Positions 12,701-19,120 of a DNA stretch of 64,000 nucleotides are shown here, in pieces. The DNA is from Yponomeuta sedellus (Eukaryota > Arthropoda > Insecta > Lepidoptera > Yponomeutidae). The stretch spans positions 6,496,091 to 6,560,090 of the forward strand of contig OW203736.1 of NCBI GenBank assembly GCA_934045075.1, in the 5' to 3' direction. The stretch's first letter is position 1; the number at the start of each line of letters is the position of its first letter. Under the pieces are notes generated by a model. The model had not been told where the DNA came from and did no database searches. It saw only the letters and a list, made by a program, of their open reading frames with translations. A program made the translations under genes and the position numbers.

Positions 12701-15700
12701 AATTTGCTTAAGTCAGATGTCGCTGCCTGTACGTAATACAGAGAATATTGTAAAGAGGTTCGAAATTTCACTGATGCCGTGAGTCGCCCATTGGCTCAAT
12801 TGGTAGAGCGCTGGTACGGATAGCCAGAGGTTGCGGGTTCGAATCCCGGCATGGGTGAAATTTTTAGCCTCTAAATAGGTTTTTAAACAACTTATTTAAC
12901 TCCAACTCAAAACATTTTAGGTATTCATTATTGACTGACCTATTCGGCTCCACTATCTACGATGAGATCCTCATTCATTAAGAGATGTTGCTGACCATTT
13001 ATTTGTTCTGCTATCCAAAATTATTGTTGACTGATCGGATGTCTTGTTGATTTATGTTGCTAAATAAATATTTACTTCGCTAATTGATTTGATTTGAATG
13101 TTAACAAAGACGAACAAATTTGAGCTAACGGTCAACCTTTTATATTTGGATGTCATCTAACGAAAAAAGAACAACGCATAAGTTATCGTGACTGTCGACA
13201 GAATAGACCTTGTAGACTTTTAGCCCGGATTTACTTACGGGTGTTGTTATATCGGAAAACCAGGTTTCGCTCCGATTCGCAGAGCTCTGCGAATCGGAGC
13301 GAAACCTGGTCGGACTTTTCCGATATAACAACACCCGTAAGTAAATCCGGGCTAAAAGTCTACAATGTGTTGTGCTTACGAAAGTTTTAGTTCAAGATTA
13401 AACCTTTTTTGACTTTTTTTGACTTAAAAAAGTGCATTATTCGGGACTGTCGACACCTTTTGCTGTTTCTGTTTAAATTACTGAAAAATAATTGTTACTT
13501 TATTTTAATTTTATTCATTTACTATGAAATCCACAGCAATGCAATAATAATAAAGTACAGGTACTTAATAATTTGTACATGCAGCCAACGATAGAGATTA
13601 CGAATCACAAAGTCTTCATTAATCACCCCAAAACTTTGGTGTAAACGATTTGATCGTGTATAACGTTCCAGGGACCTTCTGAAAGCTCTCAAGGGTCTAG
13701 TGGTGATGTCTCAAGCGCTGGAGACGATGGCCTCGAGTCTGGCGCGAAACGTGGTTCCCGTCATGTGGAGTTCCAAGGCGTATCCCTCGCTCAAACCGTT
13801 GGGTAAGTTTTCTTCAAGTCGTCGTCAGCCTATACTAGTCCACTGCTGGACATAGCCCTCCCCTAAAGAGCGCCACGTTGTGCTATCATCGGGGGTAATG
13901 CCCATAATCCCCACGCTGGGTATGTGGGTTGGGGATCGCAGTTCGGGGGAATTGTACTGCAGAGGGCGCTGCCACCCACCCCCCGGTTTGTGTCCCTTAG
14001 TCGCCTTTTACGACACCCGGGGGAAGAATTGGGCTGGTGCTATTCTCTAGGCCGACACCACACAGCAGGTATTTAAAGTATTGTAGGAATAATAACACCT
14101 TCAAGTATTGTAGGAGTAATAATGGAGATTTATATTGTAGGGTATTTTTAAGTTAGGACTTCCTGGGCGTTTCATAACATTGCAATTCATAGTTTAGTAT
14201 GACAAATTTATGAACATTTATTGTTGTACTCGTAGTTCTATGCAATTGGGCCCTGGGCAAACAACTTTATATTTTAAGTGTTGCCTGTTACCGTAACCTT
14301 CGGTTACTAAGCTAGAAAACTTCTCTCACGCAAAATATTTGACTTTAAAAATATCTCGGCTTCTGTGAAATAGAAGGCAGTCATCTAGTAGAATTTTTCG
14401 CGCTCCGATCAGACAAAATAAACTTCTGTTTAATTTCAAGGCCATCTCTCAAACTATACGTACCTACGTATCGCTCTGAAGCTTAAGATTGGCATCGACA
14501 TTTGAATTGTACTCGTATACACCTTAGCGCATCGACCTTGAATTTCTTCGAAGCTGTTGTAAGTTAAACGGGACGTTTTGAGCAAGCGAGACAGTGAAAT
14601 TCTGCGCCGAATTCCCTTTTCCGGCGTCAATATTGTTTTTTTTTCAACTGGTCCGTTTTAGAGTTTCCTAGCTGAATTAATGTTTTCACAGCGGCGTGGG
14701 TCAAAGACCTGGGTCTGAGAGTCCAGTTCATGCAGCAGTGGTCAGACACAGGCATCCCGAAAGTGTTTTGGATTTCGGGCTTCTACTTCCCGCAAGCTTT
14801 TCTTACTGGCGCGCTGCAGAACTATGCGAGGAAGCATGTCATCGCGATTGATACTGTGTCTTATGGCTTCGAGGTTAGTGCACATTTTGCTATGAATGTC
14901 GTGCTTTGTTGCGCTAAGAGCACTGCACGTTATACGTAATCCAATTATAATTCGCGAAGTTACTATTTTGATTGACAAATTATGAAAGAAAATTTTTACT
15001 ACTAATAAATGTTTTAAGGCGCTAAAAGAAAGCAAGGCTCATACCCATTGGCTTATAGCTTAGTAATAAGATCTATGTGGCTTTGATATTTGTATGATTA
15101 GGTTACGACGAGGTTGACATGCTCGTTCTGCGAATAAACCCTCTAAATAAAGAAGCTTAAAAAGAATTCTCATATAATTTCCCCAGCAGAACAATATGTA
15201 ATTGCTGATTTCTTCCTTCGAAACTTGCGAACACTGGAATCTTATAACACTCAACTGCAATTCAACTGGGGCCGGTCTCATAAACCTAAAACTCATGGTT
15301 TAGTATGTCAATACGATGTGCCGTCTAGATGTGAGGAGCACGAGTCTCTTTCCTAAGGAAGAAGAGACCCGTGCCCCATATCGTTACAGTACTTCCAATT
15401 GTTGTTGGTATAATGTTATCTTACGCAGGCACTGACCGGAACCCCGGTAAAAAAACCGGATGATGGATGCTGCGTGCGCGGCTTGTACTTGGAGGGCGCT
15501 CGCTGGAACACCGGTGAAATGGTGCTGGAAGAGAGCAAGGCTAAGGAGCTGTACACAGGTAAAACTTCAAAAACGCCTTTGTATCTGTTGAGTATAGGAC
15601 CCACCTAAACACTAACACTTAAAACTAATCAAAAAACAAGGCACCTACAAAGTCTGTCTTCGTCGACGCCTCTCGACTTGGCAGCCGGCGCCGTTCGGGA

Positions 15701-17049
15701 TGGGTACACTGAAAGGTCTGGGGATCCCTAGATTTCCCCGTCCAACCCAGAACTCTTTTCCCAGAAAGCTACCTACCTTCAGTGCACTTTCACGGCACCA
15801 CGTTTTCACCAAATGAGATTATTTTGGGCGATCCGTCGCCCGACAACAAAACGCTGGGATCCGTCTCTAATCTTATCTCACTGCATCTCACTCTTCACGC
15901 GAAGATATAAGCCCGGCAATCTTGCCACACAATTTTGGGAAATAACACGTTTAACAAGCAAGAAACAAGGGGGACATTTTTACAGCTCGTCTGACAGATG
16001 ACAAGTAGTTCCGCCCGTCATGGGTGCGTTCAAAAATCAAACTTCTATTCTAAACAGCATCTACCTACGTAATGAGGTGATTTATACAGCATTTAGTGGC
16101 ACCTTCACACTACATGGGTAAAGGGGCCGCTCGGACGCTGCCTGGGACATTTTTTTTAGAGTAGGCTTGCCCAGCATTTATATCATTCTGACAGCTTAGT
16201 CGGCCTAGCCCAAAGGAACGAAAAGTCGACACGCGCGGAGTCCACCAAACCGCGGGTTTCCTCGTGATATTTTCCCTCGCAGTAAGCGTGGCATTGCTAC
16301 TGTGGCGAGCACATGTCAAGTCTGCGCGCGCACTACAAACTCCAACATTCCTGCATCGCGCAATCAAGGTGTTTCAATGACATACCATAAATATAACGTC
16401 CGACTAACAATAGTTGGACCGGCCGTCCCCAGGCATACGATCTGCCTGGCGGGAAATTTCTCTTTATAGTGAAAGAGCACGATCTCCCGCTCTTCCCTAT
16501 ACTACTATGAATTCGCGAAGGTACGCAACATAAAAAATAAATGTTAAATATTTATTTATTGCACAAACAAAACCTCTTTTAATATGCACATGAACCTAAA
16601 AACGGTGTCTCAGAATTTCTCAGTTACGCAATATTGCGTGCCACGTTGGTCAAGCGGTATCAAGTTTGATTACCATGCCGGTGGTCACGGTTTCGCTTAC
16701 CACTAGGTGCCGCCGTATATTTGTGCAAATAGCCTTTTGTGACATCCTTGTCTGGTTAACATAGCACAGATTATGCTAGTTTGTGATGACAAGTGCCTGT
16801 TTTGTGTGTAAGTCATATTGCATTCCTCCCTCAGAAATGGCGATCATCTACATGAAACCTGAACAGAACCACAGACTGGGCCAAGGGCTGTACGAGTGTC
16901 CAACGTACAAGACCCTCCTCAGAGCCGGGACCCTGTCCACCACGGGCCATTCCACCAACTACGTGATGACCATCGAGCTGGCTACCCACAAGCCCCAGTC
17001 CCACTGGATCAAGAGAGGAGTGGCGCTGTTCTGTGCCTTGGATTATTAG
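637..17049 (+). CDS. DNAH1: Axonemal inner-arm dynein heavy chain, DNAH1-like: last 8 exons (gene-level entry)
   Basis: Join of 637-789, 2820-2955, 4438-4576, 9213-9308, 13672-13802, 14692-14873, 15429-15558 and 16835-17049: 1182 nt, 393 codons plus stop, with every exon phase matching the next. Dynein heavy chains are the ATP-driven motors of cilia and flagella; in insects axonemal forms act mainly in sperm tails and sensory cilia. This part covers the end of the AAA6 lid (YGGRVTDDWDRR) and the C-terminal domain (YPSLKPLG, FWISGFYFPQAFLTG, LSTTGHSTNYV, HWIKRGVAL). LLKALKGLVVMS and the ALDY ending favour DNAH1 over the DNAH3/7/12 group (family knowledge from memory). The motor and stalk lie upstream, outside the window. 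Introns are large and repeat-filled, but all coding exons seen are intact. Subfamily assignment is less certain than the family. Confidence 0.93.
889..964. repeat. Perfect 34-bp-arm palindrome in dynein intron
   Basis: Arms 889-922 and 931-964 are exact reverse complements (beginning CTTCTTAGGATTTATTCACG) around an 8-nt loop. It is a foldback MITE or the remnant of one, with no coding potential. Confidence 0.8.
1251..1304. repeat. 23-bp-arm hairpin
   Basis: GTTGCGCGGTTTTAGG and CCTAAAACCGCGCAAC are perfect inner arms. One mismatch allows extension to 23 bp each. The loop is 8 nt. Confidence 0.7.
1686..1794. repeat. Nested palindromic repeat (GCTAAAGTGATCACAAAAA, three copies)
   Basis: Two direct copies and one inverted copy of GCTAAAGTGATCACAAAA lie within about 100 bp, each centred on TGATCA, bounded by GACCTT and AAGGTC. 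It is probably a foldback element with internal duplication. Confidence 0.6.
1800..2579. other. Intron sequence without recognised element
   Basis: AT-rich intronic DNA. The only recognisable piece is about 2396-2445, where aagataagaatattttttattgta resembles a reversed LINE 3' tail; a close relative recurs at 49575-49625. Confidence 0.4.
2580..2712 (+). repeat. Dispersed repeat end, inverted relative at 16376-16500
   Basis: Shared blocks include AGAGCGGGTGATCGTGCTCT, CCCGCCAGGCA, GGCCGGTCC and TTAGTCGGACGTCATATTTA. The copy at 16376-16500 is in opposite orientation with small gaps. Both lie inside dynein introns. The family is not identified. Confidence 0.6.
2820..2955 (+). CDS. DNAH1: DNAH1-like exon: start of C-terminal domain
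   Basis: Acceptor ctatctAG and donor A|GTGAGT. The reading begins LPAVSTVDDYVAFIRTLPLN and continues with the FGLHANANI segment typical of the first part of the dynein C-terminal domain. It enters in phase 0 and leaves one base (A), which pairs with GA at the next exon to make an arginine codon. Confidence 0.92.
2980..3186 (-). repeat. SINE-B (tRNA-headed), complete-looking copy
   Basis: Read on the minus strand, a tRNA-like head with A box (tagcgcatctgcctaccatg) and B box (GGGTTCGAATCCCGG) is followed by a T/A-rich spacer, acatgtttgtgatgtc, and a tail ending in acatacaggca-type sequence. The same unit recurs at 3482-3690, 38763-38960, 48665-48865 and 51715-51880. The missing proper acceptor stem and the attached tail exclude a real tRNA gene. 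Confidence 0.75.
3306..3470 (-). repeat. 5S-headed SINE, 5'-truncated copy
   Basis: It matches only the tail half of the family (ccgggttggtggaggattgtaa on the plus strand) and lacks the 5S-like head. It is sandwiched between two oppositely oriented SINE-B copies. Confidence 0.65.
3482..3690 (+). repeat. SINE-B (tRNA-headed), second copy
   Basis: Head GACCTCTGTGGCATAGCGGT, B box GGGTTTGAATCCCGG, then a spacer and gcaatgtatgtgcttgtatg tail. With the copy at 2980-3186 it forms an inverted pair about 300 bp apart. Confidence 0.75.
3805..4045 (+). repeat. SINE-C: tRNA-like head with LINE-type tail
   Basis: GCAGGCGCAGCGGTTCGGTA and GGGTTCGATCCCCGGCCAGG give A- and B-box-like signals. The head is followed by gggtctttatctatgtattt and atggggctaac-type tail sequence that resembles common LINE 3' ends. 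Overlapping ORFs here are artefacts of the repeat. Confidence 0.6.
4170..4328 (-). repeat. SINE-A single copy with 12-bp target duplication
   Basis: Flanked by ACACGAGAGATT at 4158-4169 and 4329-4340. The minus-strand unit runs from the 5' section (cgaaatttcactgatgccgg) through the tRNA-like module to the TTTTAGCCTCTAAATAGG tail. It lies in the intron just upstream of the third visible dynein exon. Confidence 0.85.
4438..4576 (+). CDS. DNAH1: DNAH1-like exon: LRDLQPK / DILNVLPKP segment
   Basis: Acceptor cgtacAG and donor AC|GTAAGT. It reads TLRDLQPKEALSGGGG, then AAKDILNVLPKPLDIKYISA. The glycine-rich stretch and the D-I-L-x-x-L-P-x-P motif are typical of axonemal dynein C-termini. It enters after one base and leaves two. 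Upstream in-frame sequence in the same ORF is intron, not coding. Confidence 0.91.
4577..5334. other. AT-rich intron without recognised element
   Basis: Apart from a short LINE-tail-like stretch near 4850-4890 (tttattaccaaaaccaacc), nothing is recognisable. Confidence 0.4.
5335..5848. mobile_element. ~0.5-kb element with ~37-bp terminal inverted repeats
   Basis: TATACCCTATTTATTGAAGC at the left is mirrored by GCTTCAATAAATAGGGTATA at the right, extending through TTGAGACAAAAGGTAAAC. The ends begin and finish with TATACCC/GGGTATA, compatible with a TA target. The interior is AT-rich and non-coding, so it would be non-autonomous. Confidence 0.65.
5850..6556. other. Intron sequence without recognised element
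   Basis: No repeat family or conserved reading frame is recognised. Two overlapping minus-strand frames (up to 115 aa) show no familiar motif and I treat them as chance. Confidence 0.35.
6557..6652 (+). mobile_element. RTE-like reverse transcriptase C-terminal scrap
   Basis: Translates as VEDRALWRSLGEGYVQQWTT followed by a stop, then a GAAGAAGAA tail. The D-R-x-x-W-x-x-L-G-E-x-x-x-Q-Q-W motif is the usual extreme C-terminus of lepidopteran endonuclease-reverse transcriptase elements; related scraps occur at 33495-33735 and 42688-42980. Confidence 0.7.
6660..7757 (+). mobile_element. 5'-truncated CR1-like non-LTR retrotransposon
   Basis: The open frame to the stop at 7344-7346 is the C-terminal part of a reverse transcriptase plus its thumb/connection region. 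KVKNLGIIIDRCLSW matches the K-x-L-G-v-x-x-D-x-x-L-s-W motif that follows the catalytic region, and LWNDLPLDVR is typical of CR1-like C-termini. Endonuclease and the FADD core are missing. The 3' UTR ends at a TATC/CTAT microsatellite (7728-7757), as in many lepidopteran CR1/L2-type copies. The whole element is inside a dynein intron and cannot transpose. Confidence 0.8.
7755..7862 (-). repeat. Repeat F fragment (RTE-like 3' region)
   Basis: Begins gtcgtcgtcgtcaggctata and continues ccactgctggacatagccct. It matches the terminal part of the longer copies at 13816-14065, 30530-30790 and 48180-48440. Confidence 0.65.
8008..8509. repeat. Direct-repeat/foldback complex
   Basis: A ~100-bp direct repeat (ggaagttgttcttgttgacc ... 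gcagtcgccatggccg) at 8008-8107 and 8331-8440 is interleaved with two foldbacks. The first is a perfect 27-bp-arm hairpin at 8233-8310 (arms starting TAATGTTGACGTTTGGATTT). The second, at 8450-8509, reuses ACGTTTGGATTTTGTATGG. This suggests MITE insertion plus local duplication. Confidence 0.65.
8795..9032 (+). repeat. SINE-D (tRNA-like head, GAGGAAACCTG tail), degenerate
   Basis: The head carries a weak B box (ggtttcgaattccag). The conserved tail reads aacatcgtgaggaaacctga, then cactctctctttgagaga. Better copies lie at 44592-44860; the tail alone occurs at 25585-25705. Confidence 0.6.
9213..9308 (+). CDS. DNAH1: DNAH1-like exon: YPVSYKESLNTVLIQE segment
   Basis: Acceptor tttgcAG and donor AA|GTAAGT. 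The short exon encodes YPVSYKESLNTVLIQEAIRY, then NKLLAAINSSL, corresponding to the conserved YPV-YEESMNTVL helix of dynein C-terminal domains. It is separated from the previous exon by a 4.6-kb intron full of repeats. It was found by phase matching because it is too short to stand out as an ORF. Confidence 0.92.
9420..9548. mobile_element. 129-bp foldback MITE with TA target site
   Basis: Ends GGGCTGATTTTTCAATAGTC and GACTATTGAAAAATCGGCCC are inverted repeats continuing through the AAAAATGGCGGTTTGACA region, so almost the whole element folds back. TA flanks both ends (9418-9419, 9549-9550), as expected for Tc1/mariner-mobilised MITEs. Confidence 0.8.
9600..10560. other. Intron without recognised element
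   Basis: AT-rich. A loose internal direct repeat (ccaaaagacgttttggcgac / cttaaaagaccatttgggga, about 9995 and 10085) is visible, but no family or conserved frame. Confidence 0.4.
10569..10781. mobile_element. 213-bp MITE with ~40-bp TIRs, TA target
   Basis: TIR CAGTGCGTTCACATTAACTT is mirrored at the right end (AAGTTAATGTGAACGCACTG) and extends through GACGCGTGAGAGAATTGGTA. TA is duplicated at 10567-10568 and 10782-10783. It is non-coding. Confidence 0.85.
11196..11280 (-). repeat. 5S-headed SINE tail scrap
   Basis: ggccatactcc, cgggggccaagtccgga and the gagtctctttccta motif match the tail half of the family. The head is absent. Confidence 0.55.
11287..11357. repeat. Imperfect foldback
   Basis: CGCACCAGTGTAAACCTCG and CGAGGTTTACACTAGTGCG pair with one mismatch across a 21-nt AT-rich loop. 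Confidence 0.6.
11439..12886. mobile_element. SINE-A composite array: tandem plus inverted units in one target duplication
   Basis: The 1448-bp block is bounded by ACAACTTATTTAA at 11426-11438 and 12887-12899. It begins on the plus strand with antisense SINE-A units repeating at 309 bp, then flips near 12205, contains another short antisense scrap around 12426-12470, flips again near 12478 and ends with sense units. tRNA-like modules (complete or partial) lie at about 11517-11588 (-), 11828-11897 (-), 12135-12197 (-), 12208-12258 (+), 12426-12470 (-), 12488-12548 (+) and 12785-12858 (+). Each complete module has A-box-like TGGCTCAATTGGTAGAGC and B-box GGGTTCGAATCCCGG. Three matching 65-codon frames inside it are repeat artefacts. 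It lies in the intron between the DNAH1-like exons at 9213 and 13672. Confidence 0.9.
12900..13211. other. Intron without recognised element
   Basis: AT-rich sequence between the SINE-A array and the palindrome; nothing recognised. Confidence 0.4.
13212..13363. mobile_element. 152-bp near-perfect palindrome (foldback MITE)
   Basis: The ends GTAGACTTTTAGCCCGGATT and AATCCGGGCTAAAAGTCTAC are exact reverse complements. Pairing continues almost to the centre, which is GCAGAGCTCTGC. Only a few bases near TCGGAAAAC/TCGGACTTTT are unpaired. It lies 300 bp upstream of a dynein exon. Confidence 0.85.
13672..13802 (+). CDS. DNAH1: DNAH1-like exon: DLLKALKGLVVMS to YPSLKPLG
   Basis: Acceptor gttccAG and donor G|GTAAGT. 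It encodes DLLKALKGLVVMSQALETMA and VPVMWSSKAYPSLKPLG. The LLKALKGLVVMS string is the best single argument for DNAH1. It enters after two bases and leaves one. A 4.36-kb intron with the SINE-A array separates it from the preceding exon. Confidence 0.93.
13816..14065 (-). repeat. Repeat F, long copy
   Basis: On the minus strand it starts ctgtgtggtgtcggcctaga, continues aagggacacaaaccgggggg and ends at ccagcagtggactagtatag plus a gacgacgac tail. The trinucleotide tail and shared ccactgctggacatagccc segment link it to the RTE-like fragments. It could be a SINE using an RTE 3' end or an RTE 3' UTR. Confidence 0.65.
14066..14680. other. Intron without recognised element
   Basis: Nothing recognised apart from a doubled caccttcaagtattgtagga-type motif near 14070-14120. 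Confidence 0.35.
14692..14873 (+). CDS. DNAH1: DNAH1-like exon: VFWISGFYFPQAFLTG segment
   Basis: Acceptor tttcacAG and donor GAG|GTTAGT. It encodes WVKDLGLRVQFMQQW, then VFWISGFYFPQAFLTGALQN and YARKHVIAIDTVSYGFE, the core of the C-terminal domain. It enters after one base and ends in phase 0. Confidence 0.94.
15429..15558 (+). CDS. DNAH1: DNAH1-like exon: GLYLEGARW segment
   Basis: Acceptor ttacgcAG and donor ACAG|GTAAAA. It encodes ALTGTPVKKPDDGCCVRG, then LYLEGARWNTGEMVLEESKA and KELYT. The G-L-x-L-E-G-A-R-W motif is conserved in dynein heavy chains. It leaves one base, completed by AA at 16835 to give glutamate. Confidence 0.93.
15655..16020. other. GC-richer intronic block, unassigned
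   Basis: It has a composition unlike the surrounding AT-rich intron (gtcgacgcctctcgacttgg, ggcagccggcgccgttcggg). It looks like a fragment of a mobile element, but I recognise no protein motif or family. Confidence 0.4.
16100..16500 (-). repeat. Intronic repeat: GC-rich block plus dispersed repeat end
   Basis: 16376-16500 is the inverted relative of 2580-2712 (shared ctgcctggcggg, gtgaaagagcacgatc and cccgctcttccct). The adjoining 16100-16375 is CpG-rich and may belong to the same element, but has no counterpart at the other copy. Confidence 0.5.
16835..17049 (+). CDS. DNAH1: DNAH1-like terminal exon and stop
   Basis: Acceptor ccctcAG. It encodes EMAIIYMKPEQNH, ECPTYKTLLRAG, TLSTTGHSTNYVMTIELATH and HWIKRGVALFCALDY, followed by TAG at 17047-17049. 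This is the canonical end of an axonemal dynein heavy chain. An AATAAA lies 33 nt past the stop. Confidence 0.95.
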
Positions 17050-17081
17050 ATGTGTTTTGAGTCAATGTTATGTTCTATAGT

Positions 17082-17087
17082 AATAAA
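17082..17087 (+). promoter_or_regulatory. Polyadenylation signal of the dynein gene
   Basis: AATAAA lies 33 nt after the stop codon, followed within about 30 nt by a T/G-rich stretch (ttgttattggtgatgtcg). This is the expected arrangement for a very short 3' UTR. Confidence 0.8.
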
Positions 17088-17157
17088 GGAAGAGAGTTTT
17101 AATTGTTATTGGTGATGTCGTATTTCTTTATTTATATTATACGTGCAAGTGCTCTAC

Positions 17158-17260
17158 TGATAGTAAGGCCCGCCAATGTCTCATAATTCTCCACCGACCC
17201 GGCCCCCGTGGTGGAGTTATGGCCTAACCTTCTTGGGATGCAGGAAGAGACCCATAGTTT
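17158..17260 (+). repeat. 5S-headed SINE tail fragment
   Basis: Matches the tail (agtaaggcccgcca, gtggtggag, gcaggaagagaccca). It lies between the dynein terminator and the decayed exon copy. Confidence 0.6.
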
Positions 17261-17635
17261 TTCAATGAAATGGTATATGCATGACAATAGTGGTTATTTG
17301 CCTCAATATGGCAGTCTACAAAGTAATAGCACTACAACTTCATTCCAGGGGTAAGTATTAGGCACCTCTCGCGAAGAAGATCGAATCGCTCGAGGCGCCG
17401 AGTTAAGTAGCACGGGTTATGCCATTGCAATGCGATTTGTTACTAGACTACCGATAGTATGAATTAAATTAAACGACCATTACTGGACTAATATGACTCT
17501 ATTGAGCATCTATGCATTTTGGAGACTCAGACCCCAGACATACAGCGAACGACAGGTGCCGATGGAGAGAACTCTACGCCCAACCGCGATCGGACCACGA
17601 TCCTCAGCATTGAGGGACCGACTGATTGGGACAAT

Positions 17636-17754
17636 ACCTTCCTCAGAACCAGAACCCTATCCACCCTGGCACGTTCCACCAACTGCGTCATGAGTCATGA
17701 CCATCGAATGGGCTACCCACAAGCCTTTAGATTATTAGTTTGTGCATTTTGAGT
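17636..17754 (+). pseudogene. Decayed partial duplicate of the dynein terminal exon
   Basis: The stretch aligns with the terminal exon from its acc-ctc-ctc-aga codons through to gat-tat-tag and a little 3' UTR (ttttgag). Recognisable blocks are acc-ttc-ctc-aga, tcc-acc-aac-tgc, gct-acc-cac-aag and gat-tat-tag. A 4-nt insertion shifts the frame after the copied ATG codon. About 45 nt covering the HWIKRG motif are deleted, so the copy cannot encode a working C-terminus. Upstream sequence (17500-17635) shows no clear match to the rest of the exon. Confidence 0.75.
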
Positions 17755-17759
17755 AAACG

Positions 17760-18787
17760 ATCTGTTCTTTGGGGAGTTTCGATTGTGGGAATTGCCGTTT
17801 TTTTCTTTATTGATGTAAAACAGAGATGAACTTACACCTCAGTACTTTAAAGCCTATTAAGTCAATCTGCGATGGGCACGTGAGGTCACAAGCCCTCAAG
17901 TGCCCACCGCAGATTTTTCTGTTCCCCAGCCGTTTTATTTATTGAAATTGAGAATTTCCACGAATACTAGTTGACCTCGCAATTCTTGTTATGCCACATT
18001 AATTAGCCTACGACCTAATCTCACAGCTACCAAATATGCGCAAAAAATATATCGATAGAACTCTATCGATTTTTATGATTTTTTTTGACAACTGATGACA
18101 AACATAGTGACACCAGATTTTTATATATTAGATGATACTTTAGTTGACTAAAAATTACCATTCAAAATAAAATGTAAATCCTCTGATTCTTGTTGACAAC
18201 ACATTAATCAACTGTTAACACATGTTGGTTAGTCAAAGTTCATAACTCCCACTTCTTCGCTTCCACAATGTTGGCACCGAGCGAGATGCAAATAAGAGTG
18301 CCTCTATCTGCTATTTCTTTACTTGACTGAGTGTTCACGAAGACGGCGAGTGGTGTGTCTTAGGAAAATAGCACCTGATTATTTTTGAGATTCTTTCAAC
18401 GTTACAAATTTGAACTTGATATTCCCTAAAGGAGAATAAAATTGTGCTAACTCCTTCCTTTCCAGTTAACTTTGCAGGTAATTGAAATGTAGGGGTCGGG
18501 CTGCGTCTCCTGAGAAATAAGTTGTAACGATTAGTCACTTCTGCTCTAGAATTTAAAATGCGATTAAGTTATTCTTTGGCTAGAGTCCAGTGAGAGTAGG
18601 TAATGTTCAATGCTGGGGATGAAACACTTGAAATTAAGATCCTAAGGATTTTCCGTAAATTCTTATCACGAATAATAGTTTCCTAGTCTCGCCTAGAATT
18701 GATTATATAGTACCTACCTACACCATACTTGGGAACTTATGTCAAACTAATATTGTAGTGGAATTGCTTGTATACCACATAGAACGT
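17760..18787. other. Intergenic DNA without recognised element
   Basis: Short inverted stretch 17862-17915 (caatctgcgatgggcacgtg ... agtgcccaccgcagattttt) and a small ATCGATAGA-type palindrome near 18051-18070. No gene seen. Confidence 0.4.
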
Positions 18788-18788
18788 A

Positions 18789-19120
18789 GAAGCGATCGTG
18801 ACCTAGTCGAACGGAGTGTTTAAATCAATCACTTGAGCTAAGTAATAACAGGCGCGGTCAGCTGCAGGATGGGTGACCGTCTCGCGACTACCGCTAGTGT
18901 CATTGGTTGGTGCCGGCTGGCTGTCATGTAATGACAGTCGTTAAGCCACGTCAGAAGCCTTTTGGGCGGCTTGATAACTTCGGACAGTAAGGCCTGCCAG
19001 TGTCTTACAATCCTCCACCAACCCGGACTTGGCACGCGTGGTGGAGTATGGCCTAACCTTCTTGCGATGCAGGAAGAGACACGTGCCCCAGCAGTAAGGA
19101 CATACGTTAATATCGAAGAC
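18789..19120 (+). repeat. 5S-headed SINE, near full length
   Basis: The head gagctaagtaataacaggcg, then gatgggtgaccg, resembles 5S rRNA internal control boxes A and C. It is followed by the family body (cgttaagcc, gggcggcttgataacttc) and tail (accaacccggacttgg, gatgcaggaagagac). Confidence 0.8.

Noticed and set aside
12785..12858. Functional tRNA genes (this and the many similar modules)
   Set aside because: All are in SINE context with the same attached tail, many are truncated or inverted, and a plausible cloverleaf with normal anticodon loop (U33) is not formed.
15769..15840. Possible alternative dynein exon after tcccAG, in correct phase, reading ESYLPSVHFHG
   Set aside because: It lacks any dynein similarity and a convincing donor, and the true continuation (EMAIIYMKP) is found at 16835 in the right phase.
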